Of a stretch of DNA of 64,000 nt, positions 43,997 to 52,422 are shown piece after piece. Numbering within the stretch: the stretch's first letter is position 1; every line of letters begins with the position of its first letter. The stretch is from Halobacterium sp. CBA1132. Lineage in GTDB: Archaea > Halobacteriota > Halobacteria > Halobacteriales > Halobacteriaceae. Both the position numbers and the translations under genes were made by a program. The notes beneath the pieces were generated by a model. The model saw nothing but the letters and a program-made list of their open reading frames with translations. It had not been told where the DNA came from and searched no databases. The DNA lies in assembly GCF_001485535.1 (NCBI RefSeq), contig NZ_BCMZ01000001.1, positions 2,356,001-2,420,000 of the forward strand, read 5' to 3'.

Positions 43997-44509
43997 CTAC
44001 GCTTCGACGGAGCGAACGCCGTCGAAGAGGCCGACGAGCCGGTCGAGTTCTGCCGCGTCGTGGGCGGCGGGGTCGGCGTGACAGTGAACGGTGCCGCCAG
44101 CGGCGCGTACGCGACCGCACAGCACTTGCAGGAATCGGTAGGCGCGGTCGGTGTCGGCGTACTGCAGCAGCGTCGTCAGCGAGTCCACGCAGACGGCGGG
44201 TTCGGCGTCGGCCGGGATGTCGCGCAGGCGTTCGGACACCGCGATACCGAGGCCCGTGAGGTCGTCGGGGGCGGCGACAGCGTCGCCGTCGTCGCCGTGT
44301 GGGGTGGCGGTGACGAAGCACGTCGGCGGGAGCGCGGCGTCGCGGGCGTCCTGCCAGCTATCGGGAGGCTGGCGGAGCAACACAGCGAGCGCGGCGTCAG
44401 CGGTGGCGAGCCGCTGGGCGCAGACGTGCGCGCCGTCTCCCGAGACGCCCGATGCGAGCACGAGCGCGACGGGTGCCTCGCGTGTGTCGGTGAGACTGGC
44501 GTCGTTCAT
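43997..44509 (-). CDS. KaiC/RecA-like protein without Walker A
   Basis: A 170-residue protein resembling a reduced RecA/KaiC-like core. The Walker-B-like strand VCVDSLTTLLQYAD and FLQVLCGRVRAAGGTVHCHAD are visible, but no P-loop lysine motif is present in the N-terminal part (LVLASGVSGDGAHVC). It fits the haloarchaeal DUF7504-like group, probably regulatory rather than an ATPase. The stop abuts the Orc1/Cdc6 stop. Function unknown. Confidence 0.7.
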   Translation of the reverse strand: MNDASLTDTREAPVALVLASGVSGDGAHVCAQRLATADAALAVLLRQPPDSWQDARDAALPPTCFVTATPHGDDGDAVAAPDDLTGLGIAVSERLRDIPADAEPAVCVDSLTTLLQYADTDRAYRFLQVLCGRVRAAGGTVHCHADPAAHDAAELDRLVGLFDGVRSVEA

Positions 44510-44619
44510 GTCTGTTCCCGAGAGGGCCGCATACGTAGTTATCCGCCGCCTACGCGAGTTCAGGCATCGGTTACGGGCGGGTGCGTGGGTTTTTCGTCGG
44601 CGGTCGCCGACGTTGGCGT

Positions 44620-45294
44620 ATGAAGAACACGGGCGGCGGCGAGGTGGCGAAGCAGCGCGCGGGCGAAGCAGCGGCCGACGACGTCGAGGACGGGATGGTC
44701 GTCGGACTCGGGACCGGGAGCACGGCGGCGCACGCGATTCGCGCCATCGGCGAGCGCGGCCTCGACGTCGAGGGGGTGGCGACCTCCTACCAGTCCCGAC
44801 AGCTCGCTATCGACGCGGGGATTCCGTTGACGACGCTGGAGGAGGCGTCCGTCGACCTCGCTATCGACGGCGCCGACCAGGTGGCTGGCATGGACCTCGT
44901 GAAGGGCGGCGGAGCGGCGCACGCTCGCGAGAAGTACGTCGACGCGAGCGCGGACCGGTTCGTGGTCGTGGCCGATCCCAGCAAGGAAGTCGACGTGTTG
45001 GACTTCCCGATTCCAGTGGAAGTGCTGCCGGACGCGCGGCCCGTCGTCGCGGAGCGCGTGCGCGAACTCGGCGGGGAGCCGGAGCTCCGGACGGCCGAGC
45101 GCAAGGACGGCCCCGTGGTGACGGACAACGGGAACCTCGTGTTGGACTGCGAGTTCGGCCGCGTTGACGACCCCGAGGCGGTGGCAGCGGCGCTGTCGTC
45201 GCTGCCGGGCGCTGTCGAACACGGGCTGTTCGTCGGGGTAGCGGATGCAGTCTACGTGGGTACCGACGACGGCGTTCGGGTCACGAACGCGTAG
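44620..45294 (+). CDS. rpiA: Ribose-5-phosphate isomerase A
   Basis: Interconverts ribose-5-phosphate and ribulose-5-phosphate, supplying PRPP for nucleotide and histidine synthesis. The 224 residues contain [13 protein letters not shown] (phosphate loop), [10 protein letters not shown], and [13 protein letters not shown], the RpiA active-site signatures with catalytic Asp, Glu and Lys. [13 protein letters not shown] is also conserved. The ATG at 44620 ([20 protein letters not shown]) is preferred over a GTG 13 codons upstream. Confidence 0.95.
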   Translation: MKNTGGGEVAKQRAGEAAADDVEDGMVVGLGTGSTAAHAIRAIGERGLDVEGVATSYQSRQLAIDAGIPLTTLEEASVDLAIDGADQVAGMDLVKGGGAAHAREKYVDASADRFVVVADPSKEVDVLDFPIPVEVLPDARPVVAERVRELGGEPELRTAERKDGPVVTDNGNLVLDCEFGRVDDPEAVAAALSSLPGAVEHGLFVGVADAVYVGTDDGVRVTNA

Positions 45295-45338
45295 CTACGG
45301 GGCGTGGCGTCGCAAAAAACGAAGCGGGTCGAACCGAG

Positions 45339-45506
45339 TTACAGGTCGCGCGGCTGAACGGTCTTGCGACCGTTGGATTCGGCGCGAGCGGCGGCGTCTT
45401 CGAGGAGCTCGGAGACTTCTTCGTCGAGCGCCTCGTAGAAGTCGGAGGCAACGTTCTTGTCGTCGAGTTCTTCCTTCACAGCGGCCTTGACGATGAGGTC
45501 TGCCAT
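45339..45506 (-). CDS. Short histone-fold protein (DUF1931)
   Basis: A 55-residue helical protein, ADLIVKAAVKEELDDKNVA at the start and VQPRDL at the end, with the helix-strand-helix layout of the DUF1931 archaeal histone-fold family. Acidic rather than basic, so DNA wrapping like true histones is unlikely; it may dimerise with a partner. A perfect palindromic TATA box CCTTATAAGG (45530-45539) lies 27 nt upstream of the ATG at 45506, indicating a strong leaderless promoter. The last codons TVQPRDL match the family end. Confidence 0.85.
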   Translation of the reverse strand: MADLIVKAAVKEELDDKNVASDFYEALDEEVSELLEDAAARAESNGRKTVQPRDL

Positions 45507-45529
45507 ACGACCTGGTTTTTTCCTCGCCT

Positions 45530-45539
45530 CCTTATAAGG
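45530..45539 (-). promoter_or_regulatory. Palindromic TATA box of the histone-fold gene
   Basis: CCTTATAAGG is a perfect 10-bp palindrome centred about 28 nt upstream of the ATG at 45506. Being symmetrical it could drive transcription in both directions. Confidence 0.65.
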
Positions 45540-45639
45540 CTTCCCATAAGATGCGGCCAGAGCGGCTACGCACGCCTTCCTACCGGAGTGAGCACCGGGA
45601 ACGACTACCGAACGAGTCGGCGGCACAGAGCGGGGATGG

Positions 45640-45700
45640 CGAACTCGTCTTCGAATGTGGCCAAATTTTGTTCGAAATTGGGAAAACTCACTTATTAGTA
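45640..45700. promoter_or_regulatory. AT-rich stretch with imperfect palindrome
   Basis: CCAAATTT-TGTTCG-AAATTGG (45661-45681) is an imperfect inverted repeat in a conspicuously AT-rich segment followed by CTTATTAGTATG. It lies 45-85 nt before the zinc-protein ATG at 45746 and may be an operator or upstream promoter element. Confidence 0.35.
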
Positions 45701-45745
45701 TGTGCCGTATTCACACACGCTGGCCACTCGCGCCAGAGACACCAC

Positions 45746-45895
45746 ATGCCCCGCTGTAACCACTGCGACGCCCACGTTTCCGAGAACTTCGCGCGCGTGT
45801 TCGCCAACGAGGACGGCCACCTCCACGCGTGCCCGAACTGTGCGGCGAACGTCGGCATCGCCGAAGTGTCGAAAGACCGCGCCCGGCGGGCCTGA
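45746..45895 (+). CDS. 49-residue zinc-finger protein (DUF7563-like)
   Basis: A very short protein: PRCNHCDAHVSENFARVF, then a DGHLHACPNCAANVG segment, giving a CXXC...CXXC zinc site. It ends in basic residues KDRARRA. Matches my recollection of the DUF7563 family of haloarchaeal mini zinc proteins; function unknown. The ATG at 45746 is chosen because the Cys-rich sequence begins there; the open frame upstream has no conserved character. A GIY-YIG gene follows 38 nt downstream. Confidence 0.8.
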   Translation: MPRCNHCDAHVSENFARVFANEDGHLHACPNCAANVGIAEVSKDRARRA

Positions 45896-45933
45896 CCGAA
45901 ACGCAGTCGGTTCCGTGCGCCCTCACTGGGGGC

Positions 45934-46191
45934 GTGCACTACGTCTACGTGCTGGAGTGCAGCGACGGCACCTACTACACGGGCTACACGACGGACGTCG
46001 AGCGCCGCGTCGCGGAACACGACGCCGGCGACGGCGCGAAGTACACGCGCGGCCGCACCCCCGTCACCCTCCAGTACGTCGAGTCCTTCGAGACGAAGTC
46101 CGCGGCGATGAGCCGCGAGTACGAGGTGAAACAGCTCTCGCGCCCGCAGAAGGCAGCACTCGTCGCCGAGCAGGACGACCCGTGGCCGTAG
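45934..46191 (+). CDS. GIY-YIG nuclease domain protein
   Basis: An 85-residue stand-alone GIY-YIG domain: HYVYVLECSDGTYYTGYTTDVERRVAEHD, containing the paired YVY/YTG strands, the catalytic Arg (VERRVAEH), and Glu in SREYEVKQLSR. Small UPF0213-type members are widespread, with suggested roles in DNA repair but no firm substrate. The start is taken as GTG at 45934 because the YVY strand must be near the N-terminus. Stop TAG abuts the stop of the flavoprotein gene on the other strand. Confidence 0.88.
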   Translation: MHYVYVLECSDGTYYTGYTTDVERRVAEHDAGDGAKYTRGRTPVTLQYVESFETKSAAMSREYEVKQLSRPQKAALVAEQDDPWP

Positions 46192-46767
46192 TCAGTGCTC
46201 GGCGTTCGCGGCCGCCTCGTCGGCGAGTTCCCACCGGTAGGCGGCGTCGACGACGGCGTTCGCGAGGTCGTCGAGGCGGCCGGCGAGGTCGTCGTCGGTG
46301 AGGACGCCGTCCTCGAAGTACTGCGAGGCGTTCCGGATGCCGACCTGTTCGGCGACGACGTCGGCGTGGACGCCCCGCATCGTGATGCGCATGTGGTCCA
46401 GCGGCGACGCGATGGTGCCGCCACCAGCCACGACGACGAGGCCGACGGGCGTGTTCTCGTACTCGTCGAACCCGCAGTAGTCGTGGAAGTTCCGGAACGT
46501 CGAGGAGTAGCTGCTGTGGTAGTTCGGCGACCCGACGACGACGGCGTCGGCGGCGCGAACGCGGTCGAGCAGTGCCTCGGCGTCGCCGGCGTCCGCGACA
46601 TCGCGGTCGGGGTCGTACAGCGGCAGGTCGGCGTCGGCGAGGTCGACGTTGTCGGTGTCGGCGCCCGCGCGTTCGGCGGCGTCGAGCGCGTGCTCGACGG
46701 CCTGGCGCGTGTAGCTGGTGGCGCGTTGGCTGCCGGTGACGCCGACGACCAGCGGTGTGAACTCCAT
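46192..46767 (-). CDS. NADPH-dependent FMN reductase family protein
   Basis: A 191-residue flavodoxin-fold protein. The FMN phosphate loop is VVGVTGSQRATSYTRQ, and the isoalloxazine loops VVVGSPNYHSSYSSTFRNFHDYC and VVVAGGGTIASPLDHMR match the NAD(P)H-dependent FMN reductase/quinone reductase group. It may reduce quinones or free flavin in the cytosol; the substrate is not evident. The ATG at 46767 starts MEFTPLVVGVTGS. Confidence 0.88.
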   Translation of the reverse strand: MEFTPLVVGVTGSQRATSYTRQAVEHALDAAERAGADTDNVDLADADLPLYDPDRDVADAGDAEALLDRVRAADAVVVGSPNYHSSYSSTFRNFHDYCGFDEYENTPVGLVVVAGGGTIASPLDHMRITMRGVHADVVAEQVGIRNASQYFEDGVLTDDDLAGRLDDLANAVVDAAYRWELADEAAANAEH

Positions 46768-46871
46768 GCGACGGCGTTCGCGGACGGGGAATAAAGTTCG
46801 ACGTGGTCGCGCCCGCCGCGCCGACCGCGGGGACCGCAGGGATTTTGACGCGACGCGGCGACGCTCCGCGC

Positions 46872-48242
46872 ATGGACGGCATCTCCTTCGGGACGGACGG
46901 CTGGCGGGCGACGCTGGACGTGTTCACGAGCGGGCGCGTCCGCGCGGTCGCACAGGCTACCGCGGACTACCTCGCCAGCGAGGGCCACGCCGGCGAAACC
47001 GTCGCGGTGGGCTACGACGCGCGCGAGACGTCGGAGGGGTTCGCGGAGGACATCGCGGACGTCCTCGCGGCGAACGGCTTCGACGTGCTGTTGCCCGAGC
47101 GCGACTGCCCGACGCCGCTGGTCGCGCACGCCATCGTCGAGCGGGACCTCGCGGGCGCGCTGGTCGTCACGGCGTCGCACAATCCGCCGGAGTACAACGG
47201 CGTGAAGTTCATCCCCGGTGACGGCGCGCCGGCGCTCCCCGAGGTGACGGAGGCCATCGAGGCGAACCTCCGCGAACCCGTGGAGGGCGCCGCGCAGGGC
47301 GACATCCGCGAGGTCGACTTCGTGACGCCGCACGCAGAGCACTGCCGGGACCTCGTGGACGCCGACCTCTCGGGGCTGACGGTCGTGTACGACGCGATGC
47401 ACGGGAGCGGGCGCGGCGTCACGGACGAACTGCTGGAAGCCGCCGGCGCCGAGGTGATTCGGGAGCGCTGCGAGCGCGACCCCGAGTTCGGCGGGACGCC
47501 CCCGGAGCCCGACGAGGCGAACCTGCAGGGCCTCGCGCTCGCCGTCGACGAGCACGACGCGGACTTCGGCGTCGCCAACGACGGTGACGCCGACCGCGTC
47601 GCCGTCGTCACGCCCGAACGCGGCGTCCTCGACGGGAACCGGTTCTACGCGCTCGCGTACGACTACCTCCTCGAATCCGACACGGGGCCCGCAGTCCGCA
47701 CGGTGTCGACGACGTTCCTCGTTGACCGCCTCGCCGACGCCCACGACTGCGAGGTCGTGGAGACGCCAGTCGGCTTCAAGTGGGTCGCCGACGCGATGGG
47801 CGAACACGACGCCCTCTTCGGCGGCGAGGAGTCCGGCGGGTACACGATGCGCGGGCACGTCCGCGAGAAGGACGGCGTGCTGATGGCGCTGCTAGCGGGC
47901 GCCGCGGCCAGCGAACGCCCGCTCGACGACCGCCTCGACGCCATCACCGAGGAGTTCGGCGACATCCACCAGGACAAGGTGAGCGTCGACTGCCCGGACG
48001 ACCGCAAGGAGGCGGTCCTCGACGAACTCGAAGACCGACTCCCCGACGAGGTCGCGGGCGTGCCAGTCGAGCGCGTCAACGACACGGACGGCTTCAAAAT
48101 CCTCCTCGGGGACGGCTCGTGGCTGCTCGTCCGGCCCTCCGGTACGGAGCCAAAGATGCGGGTGTACGCGGAGGGCGACAGCCCCGAGCGCGTCGAGGCC
48201 CTCCTCGCCGCGGGCCGCGACCTCGTCGAGCCGCTAGTCTAG
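46872..48242 (+). CDS. Phosphohexomutase (phosphoglucomutase/phosphomannomutase)
   Basis: A 456-residue alpha-D-phosphohexomutase. The four signature loops are present: TASHNPPEYNGVK (phosphoserine nucleophile), NDGDADRVAVV (Mg site), FGGEESGGYTM (sugar specificity, GEESG type) and LLVRPSGTEPKMRVY (phosphate binding). The GEESG loop suits glucose or mannose phosphates rather than glucosamine. It supplies sugar phosphates for glycosylation or cell-surface polysaccharide. The ATG at 46872 starts MDGISFGTDGWRA. The 3' end overlaps the GNAT gene by 9 bp. Confidence 0.93.
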   Translation: MDGISFGTDGWRATLDVFTSGRVRAVAQATADYLASEGHAGETVAVGYDARETSEGFAEDIADVLAANGFDVLLPERDCPTPLVAHAIVERDLAGALVVTASHNPPEYNGVKFIPGDGAPALPEVTEAIEANLREPVEGAAQGDIREVDFVTPHAEHCRDLVDADLSGLTVVYDAMHGSGRGVTDELLEAAGAEVIRERCERDPEFGGTPPEPDEANLQGLALAVDEHDADFGVANDGDADRVAVVTPERGVLDGNRFYALAYDYLLESDTGPAVRTVSTTFLVDRLADAHDCEVVETPVGFKWVADAMGEHDALFGGEESGGYTMRGHVREKDGVLMALLAGAAASERPLDDRLDAITEEFGDIHQDKVSVDCPDDRKEAVLDELEDRLPDEVAGVPVERVNDTDGFKILLGDGSWLLVRPSGTEPKMRVYAEGDSPERVEALLAAGRDLVEPLV

Positions 48243-48638
48243 AATGCCACGGTAGCGGTCGCCTCGTTTCTCGCAGTCGAACCCGAGCGCGTCGTAGAAC
48301 GGCTTCACACCCGGGTCGAAGTCCGCGGTCAGCGGCGTCCACTCGCCGGCGGCGTGCTCGACGAGCGCGGAGCCGATGCCGTCCGCGCGCCGCCGCCTGC
48401 GGACGGCGATTGCTTCGACGTGCGCGCCCGCCTCGCGGGAGACGGCGACGAGCGCGCCGACGATGCGGTTGTCGTCGTCCGCCACGACGACCGTGCCGGC
48501 GTCGATGCGCCGCTCTGCGGTGTCACTGGAGAGTTCGAGGTTCGCGCCGTCGAGCACGCGCATCACGCCGAGGTGGTCGCGGGTCGAAGCGCGCCGAATC
48601 ACGACGCCGCGCGGCCCCGCTTCCGACACGCTACCCAC
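48234..48638 (-). CDS. GNAT family N-acetyltransferase
   Basis: A 134-residue GNAT-fold acetyltransferase. The core is TVVVADDDNRIVGALVAVS, VEAIAVRRRRRADGIGSALVEHAA (acetyl-CoA loop, RRRxxGxG form) and PFYDALGFDCEKRG. The substrate is unknown. It starts at a GTG (48638) within the last codons of samp2, an 8-nt overlap, so it is translationally coupled to that modifier gene; a GTG three codons later is an alternative. Coupling with SAMP2 may mean that it acts on lysines or N-termini in the same pathway, but this is inference. Confidence 0.85.
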   Translation of the reverse strand: MGSVSEAGPRGVVIRRASTRDHLGVMRVLDGANLELSSDTAERRIDAGTVVVADDDNRIVGALVAVSREAGAHVEAIAVRRRRRADGIGSALVEHAAGEWTPLTADFDPGVKPFYDALGFDCEKRGDRYRGILD

Positions 48639-48828
48639 CCCGGATGAGCCGCAGCACGCGCACGTGCTCGGCGTCGACGGGCTGGTCCTCGGGGACCGGC
48701 GTCCCGTCGACCATCACCGAGACCTCGTGCGGGCTCAACTCGACTGCTTCGAGGAGGTCGGCGTACGTCTCGTCGGTCACGTCGAACTCGTGGGTGTCCT
48801 CGCCGACCACCTCGACGGTCACGCGCAT
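48631..48828 (-). CDS. samp2: Ubiquitin-like small archaeal modifier protein 2
   Basis: A 65-residue beta-grasp protein ending in Gly-Gly. RVTVEVVGEDTHEFDVTD, DLLEAVELSPHEVSVMVDGTPVPED and VRVLRLIRGG closely resemble Haloferax SAMP2 (as I recall it), which is adenylated by UbaA and either attached to lysines or used as sulfur carrier for tRNA thiolation. The C-terminal diglycine is intact. The ATG at 48828 is chosen because the beta strand starts there; the upstream frame is not SAMP-like. It overlaps the GNAT gene downstream. Confidence 0.92.
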   Translation of the reverse strand: MRVTVEVVGEDTHEFDVTDETYADLLEAVELSPHEVSVMVDGTPVPEDQPVDAEHVRVLRLIRGG

Positions 48829-48875
48829 ACCGACGCGTAGCCCGCGGGCGGCCTTAGTCGCCGCGATTGTGGCGG

Positions 48876-49934
48876 TCACGCCGCCGGGTCGTCATCGGCG
48901 CGGCGACGGCGGACGTGCTGGTAGCCGGCGACGGTGAGTCCGCCGAGGCCGAGCAGGAGGACGACGAACTCGATGAGCCCGCCGAGGAACGGCGCGTAGC
49001 TGACGACGTGGATTGCGAGCACGCCGGCCAGGAGTGCGAGCCAGCGGCTCTCGCGGTCGGCGAGTCCGAGTATCCACTCGCCGACGGCGTACGCGCCCCA
49101 GACGTACGAGAGCGCGAGGACGAGCGCGTAGAGGAACATCCCGACGACGGCTATCGGGATGCCGACGATGGTGAACAACAGCAGGACGAAGACGAACGGC
49201 GCGCCGACGAGCGTGAGCAAGCCGGCGCCGAGCGTTCGCAGCGGCGAGGACGCGGTGGCGTCCGCGATGGTGGCGGAGACGCCCGGGAGCGCCACGAGGA
49301 GGAGCGCGCCGACGAACAGCGTGACTGCGAGGAAGTACAGCGTGACGAGCCAGCCCGGGATGCTCGGGAGGACCGACACCTGCATCGAGCCGAGGTCGGG
49401 GTCGTGACGGACTTCGCCGCCGACGGTGGCGCCGTCGGCCTGCGTGAACTCGCCGTCGTAGACGAAGTCGCCGCCGACGACGGCCGTCGGGCCGAGTGCG
49501 ACGCTGCCGGCGCCGACTCGCACGGTGCCGTTGACGGTCCCGGCGAGCGTGAACGAGCCAGCACCGGCTCGCACGTCCCCGCGGACGGCGCCGGTCTCGG
49601 TGATGTCGACGTTGCCGGCGGCGGCGTCGACGCTACCCCCGACAGTGCCGGCGATGCGAATCGACCCGGCGGCGCCACCGAGGTCACCCGTGACGGTGCC
49701 GGATTCGGTGACGTCGACGTTGCCGGCGAACGCTTCGAGGTCGCCGTCGACGGTGCCGCGAACGATGACCGTGCCGCCGCTGGCTTGCAGGCCGTCCGTG
49801 ACGGTTTCGTTCTCCTCGACGACGATGGTGCCGCCGACACGGTCGTCGGCAGCGGCGACGCCGGCGAACGACGAGACGGCGAGAAGGGCGACGAGGGCGA
49901 ACGCGACCGCGCGGCGGGGAGTAGCGGAACGCAT
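48876..49934 (-). CDS. Exported polymer-forming (bactofilin-like) membrane protein
   Basis: A 352-residue protein. A signal peptide (AVAFALVALLAVSSFAGVAAA) is followed by about 130 residues of a right-handed beta-helix pattern, GTIVVEENETVTDGLQASGGTVIVRGTVDGDLEAFAGNV and similar, repeating every 17-19 residues as in bactofilins. The C-terminal half has four or five membrane helices and ends in basic residues HVRRRRADDDPAA. Unlike bacterial bactofilins, the beta-helix faces the outside. It may form surface scaffolds; function not known. The ATG at 49934 starts MRSATPRRAVAF. Confidence 0.85.
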   Translation of the reverse strand: MRSATPRRAVAFALVALLAVSSFAGVAAADDRVGGTIVVEENETVTDGLQASGGTVIVRGTVDGDLEAFAGNVDVTESGTVTGDLGGAAGSIRIAGTVGGSVDAAAGNVDITETGAVRGDVRAGAGSFTLAGTVNGTVRVGAGSVALGPTAVVGGDFVYDGEFTQADGATVGGEVRHDPDLGSMQVSVLPSIPGWLVTLYFLAVTLFVGALLLVALPGVSATIADATASSPLRTLGAGLLTLVGAPFVFVLLLFTIVGIPIAVVGMFLYALVLALSYVWGAYAVGEWILGLADRESRWLALLAGVLAIHVVSYAPFLGGLIEFVVLLLGLGGLTVAGYQHVRRRRADDDPAA

Positions 49935-50055
49935 ACTCTAGATGACACCGGACGGGAACTTAACGCTAGTGTGGGTCGAGACGCTGATTCGCGCGTTCCG
50001 CGGCCGTAGCGGTGCTGGGACGCGCTCGGTTCGCGGCGACGGGTCGCCGTCTCGC

Positions 50056-50068
50056 GGCCTTTAAGGCC
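50056..50068 (+). promoter_or_regulatory. Palindromic TATA element of rfcA
   Basis: GGCCTTTAAGGCC is a perfect odd palindrome whose AT centre lies about 28 nt before the rfcA ATG at 50090. Together with CCTTATAAGG at 45530 it shows that symmetrical TATA elements recur in this window. Confidence 0.5.
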
Positions 50069-50089
50069 GGGTGGGACCTGCGTGTGCGT

Positions 50090-52366
50090 ATGGCAGACGC
50101 CGCCGGCGGTCGGCAGGAAATCTGGGTGGAGAAGTACCGGCCACAGACGCTCGAAGACGTCGTCGGGCACCCCTCGATCACCGAGCGCCTCCAGAGCTAC
50201 GTCGACCGCGACGATCTCCCGCACCTCCTGTTCGCGGGGCCAGCGGGCACCGGGAAGACGGCATCAGCGGTCTCTATCGCCAAGGAACTCTACGGCGACG
50301 ACTGGCAGGAGCGGTTCCTCGAACTGAACGCCAGCGACGAGCGCGGCATCGACGTGGTGCGGGACCGCATCAAGAGTTTCGCGCGCACCGACCGACGGGG
50401 GTACGACTACCAGATTATCTTCCTCGACGAGGCGGACGCGCTGTGCGTCCCGCCTGGTACCGAGGTCGTCACGGGATATCCGTCGTCGCCCGAAGTGAAG
50501 CCAATCGAAGAGGTCGCCGAGGACGGCGAGCCAGTCCCCTCAGTCGACTTCGAGACGAACGAGATACAGTCGGATCAGGGTAGACTCGTCGACTCGGGGG
50601 TCGCAGACTTCTTCGAGGTCGAACTCGACGACGGGAGAGAAATCCTCGCGAGTGCGACCCATCCGTTCTTCGTGGTGGGCGAACAGGGAGAACTCGTCGA
50701 GCGCGAACTCCGGGAACTACAACCGGGTGACGAGATTGCCGACTTCAAAGACGACATCGGAGTGTCCCGTTGCGAGATCTGCGACGACTGGACCGCGGGC
50801 AGATTCTGCTCGGTCGAGTGCAAAAACGAGGGGCACAGTCAGGAGATGCAGGGCGACGGTAACCCGATGTACGGGACAGAGTGGTCGGAGGCGCGCCGGG
50901 AGGCGATAGTCGAAAAGCTCTCCGACGGTCGATTTGCCGGCGAAAACAACCCGAACCACGGGGGTGAGTTCCACGGCGTTTCGGTCTGGAGCATGGACGA
51001 AGAAACTATCGAGGAATTCACCGAAACGCTGAGCGAACTGCGGTCAGAGACGACGTGGGAGGAGTGGGTCGTCGACGCCGACCCGGAAGACGTGAAGGAG
51101 AAGATTGGGGCGGCCTCGTCTCAATGGTGGAACGAACTGGACGAGGAGGAAAAAGCAGAAATCAACGACAAACGGGTGCAGAACACCGACTACCCTGTCT
51201 GTGATATCACGGGTGAGAACAACCCGATGCGTGACCCGGAGGTCGCGGAAAAAGTCTCTGAAGCGCTGATGGGCCACGAACCGACGGGACCGAAGGTCAG
51301 GTACAGCGACGAGCTCGGCCACTACGTTCGGTCCGAATGGGAGTACGAGGTTGCAACGGCGCTAGACGATGCCGGCGTCGAATACGAGTACGAACCGGCG
51401 TTCGAGCTGTCCGACTCGACGTACTATCCCGACTTCTTAATCGACGATACAGTTATCGAAGTGAAAGGGGTCGCGAAGCTCTGGGGTCGAACGGAGAAAG
51501 TCGAGGAGTTCCTAGAGAAGTACGGCGACGAGTACGAGTTTGTCGTGGTGGGAGACGGCGAACTCCCCCACGACGACCATTACGCGAAAGACGAATTCGA
51601 CCCCAAAGCCGTCTCCGACGGGGGCCGAGCACCAGTTTCGACCGCCGAAATACGTCGAGTCGAGTACAGCCACCGTGGGAAGGCGTACAACATCAGCATG
51701 GACGGAACGCCGAATTTCATGCTCGGCAACGGAATACTGACCCACAACACCGACGACGCACAATCAGCGCTCCGCCGCACGATGGAGCAGTTCTCGGAGA
51801 ACACCCGCTTCATCCTCTCGTGTAACTACTCCTCGAAGATCATCGACCCGATTCAGTCCCGCTGTGCGGTGTTCCGGTTCTCGCCCATCGACGACGACGC
51901 GGTCGCCGCCCACCTCCGCGACCTCGCCGACCGCGAGAATCTCGACTACACGACGGACGGCATCGACGCGCTCGTGTACGCCGCGGACGGCGACATGCGC
52001 CGCGCCATCAACGCGCTGCAGGCGGCGTCCGCGACGGGCGACGTCGTCGACGAGGAGACCGTCTTCGCCATCACGGCGACCGCGCGCCCCGAGGAAATCG
52101 AGGACATGGTGACGGAGGCCATCGCGGGCGACTTCACCGCGGCGCGCTCGACGCTGGACGACCTCATCTCGAATCGCGGACTGGCCGGCGGCGACATCAT
52201 CGACCAAGTCCACCGCTCGGTCTGGGAGTTCGACGTCGAGGAGGCGGCCGCGGTCCGCCTGCTCGACCGCCTCGGCGAGGCCGACTACCGCATCGCGGAG
52301 GGCGCCAACGAGCGCGTCCAGTTAGAGGCACTACTGGCTTCGATTGCGCTGAACGCCGACGAGTAG
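50090..52366 (+). CDS. rfcA: Replication factor C small subunit, interrupted by an intein
   Basis: A 758-residue precursor that should mature to a 323-residue AAA+ clamp-loader subunit after removing residues 119-553. The extein has Walker A FAGPAGTGKTASA and Walker B IIFLDEADAL, with the intein inserted directly after Leu118, next to the DEAD box. It resumes at TDDAQSALRRTME and has the SRC motif (IQSRCAVFRF). The RFC complex loads PCNA (pcn at 31346) with RfcC (16183) and a large subunit not in this window. The ATG at 50090 starts MADAAGGRQEIWVEKYRP. Confidence 0.95.
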   Translation: MADAAGGRQEIWVEKYRPQTLEDVVGHPSITERLQSYVDRDDLPHLLFAGPAGTGKTASAVSIAKELYGDDWQERFLELNASDERGIDVVRDRIKSFARTDRRGYDYQIIFLDEADALCVPPGTEVVTGYPSSPEVKPIEEVAEDGEPVPSVDFETNEIQSDQGRLVDSGVADFFEVELDDGREILASATHPFFVVGEQGELVERELRELQPGDEIADFKDDIGVSRCEICDDWTAGRFCSVECKNEGHSQEMQGDGNPMYGTEWSEARREAIVEKLSDGRFAGENNPNHGGEFHGVSVWSMDEETIEEFTETLSELRSETTWEEWVVDADPEDVKEKIGAASSQWWNELDEEEKAEINDKRVQNTDYPVCDITGENNPMRDPEVAEKVSEALMGHEPTGPKVRYSDELGHYVRSEWEYEVATALDDAGVEYEYEPAFELSDSTYYPDFLIDDTVIEVKGVAKLWGRTEKVEEFLEKYGDEYEFVVVGDGELPHDDHYAKDEFDPKAVSDGGRAPVSTAEIRRVEYSHRGKAYNISMDGTPNFMLGNGILTHNTDDAQSALRRTMEQFSENTRFILSCNYSSKIIDPIQSRCAVFRFSPIDDDAVAAHLRDLADRENLDYTTDGIDALVYAADGDMRRAINALQAASATGDVVDEETVFAITATARPEEIEDMVTEAIAGDFTAARSTLDDLISNRGLAGGDIIDQVHRSVWEFDVEEAAAVRLLDRLGEADYRIAEGANERVQLEALLASIALNADE
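50444..51748 (+). other. Intein in rfcA with a PD-(D/E)XK-like homing endonuclease
   Basis: 435 residues, Cys first and HN last, with Thr as the +1 extein residue. Splicing blocks are CVPPGTEVVTGY, GREILASATHPFFV, GKAYNISMDGTPNFML and NGILTHN. The central region lacks LAGLIDADG motifs. It holds a Cys-rich finger (CEICDDW, CSVEC), three NUMOD3-like motifs (GDGNPMYG, GENNPNHG, GENNPMRD), and YYPDFLIDDTVIEVKG, a PD...(E)xK nuclease core. Base composition is more AT-rich than the extein, consistent with horizontal arrival. The reading frame is intact, so both splicing and endonuclease could be active. Confidence 0.9.
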
Positions 52367-52422
52367 CCGCGAGCGGGCGGCGAACGACAGGACTCTTCCC
52401 GCCGCACCGCCACGAGCGCGTA

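Noticed and set aside
45540-45660. Possible tRNA or small structured RNA before the zinc protein
   Set aside because: No acceptor/T-arm signature (GGTTCRANYCC) or cloverleaf could be found there or elsewhere in the window.
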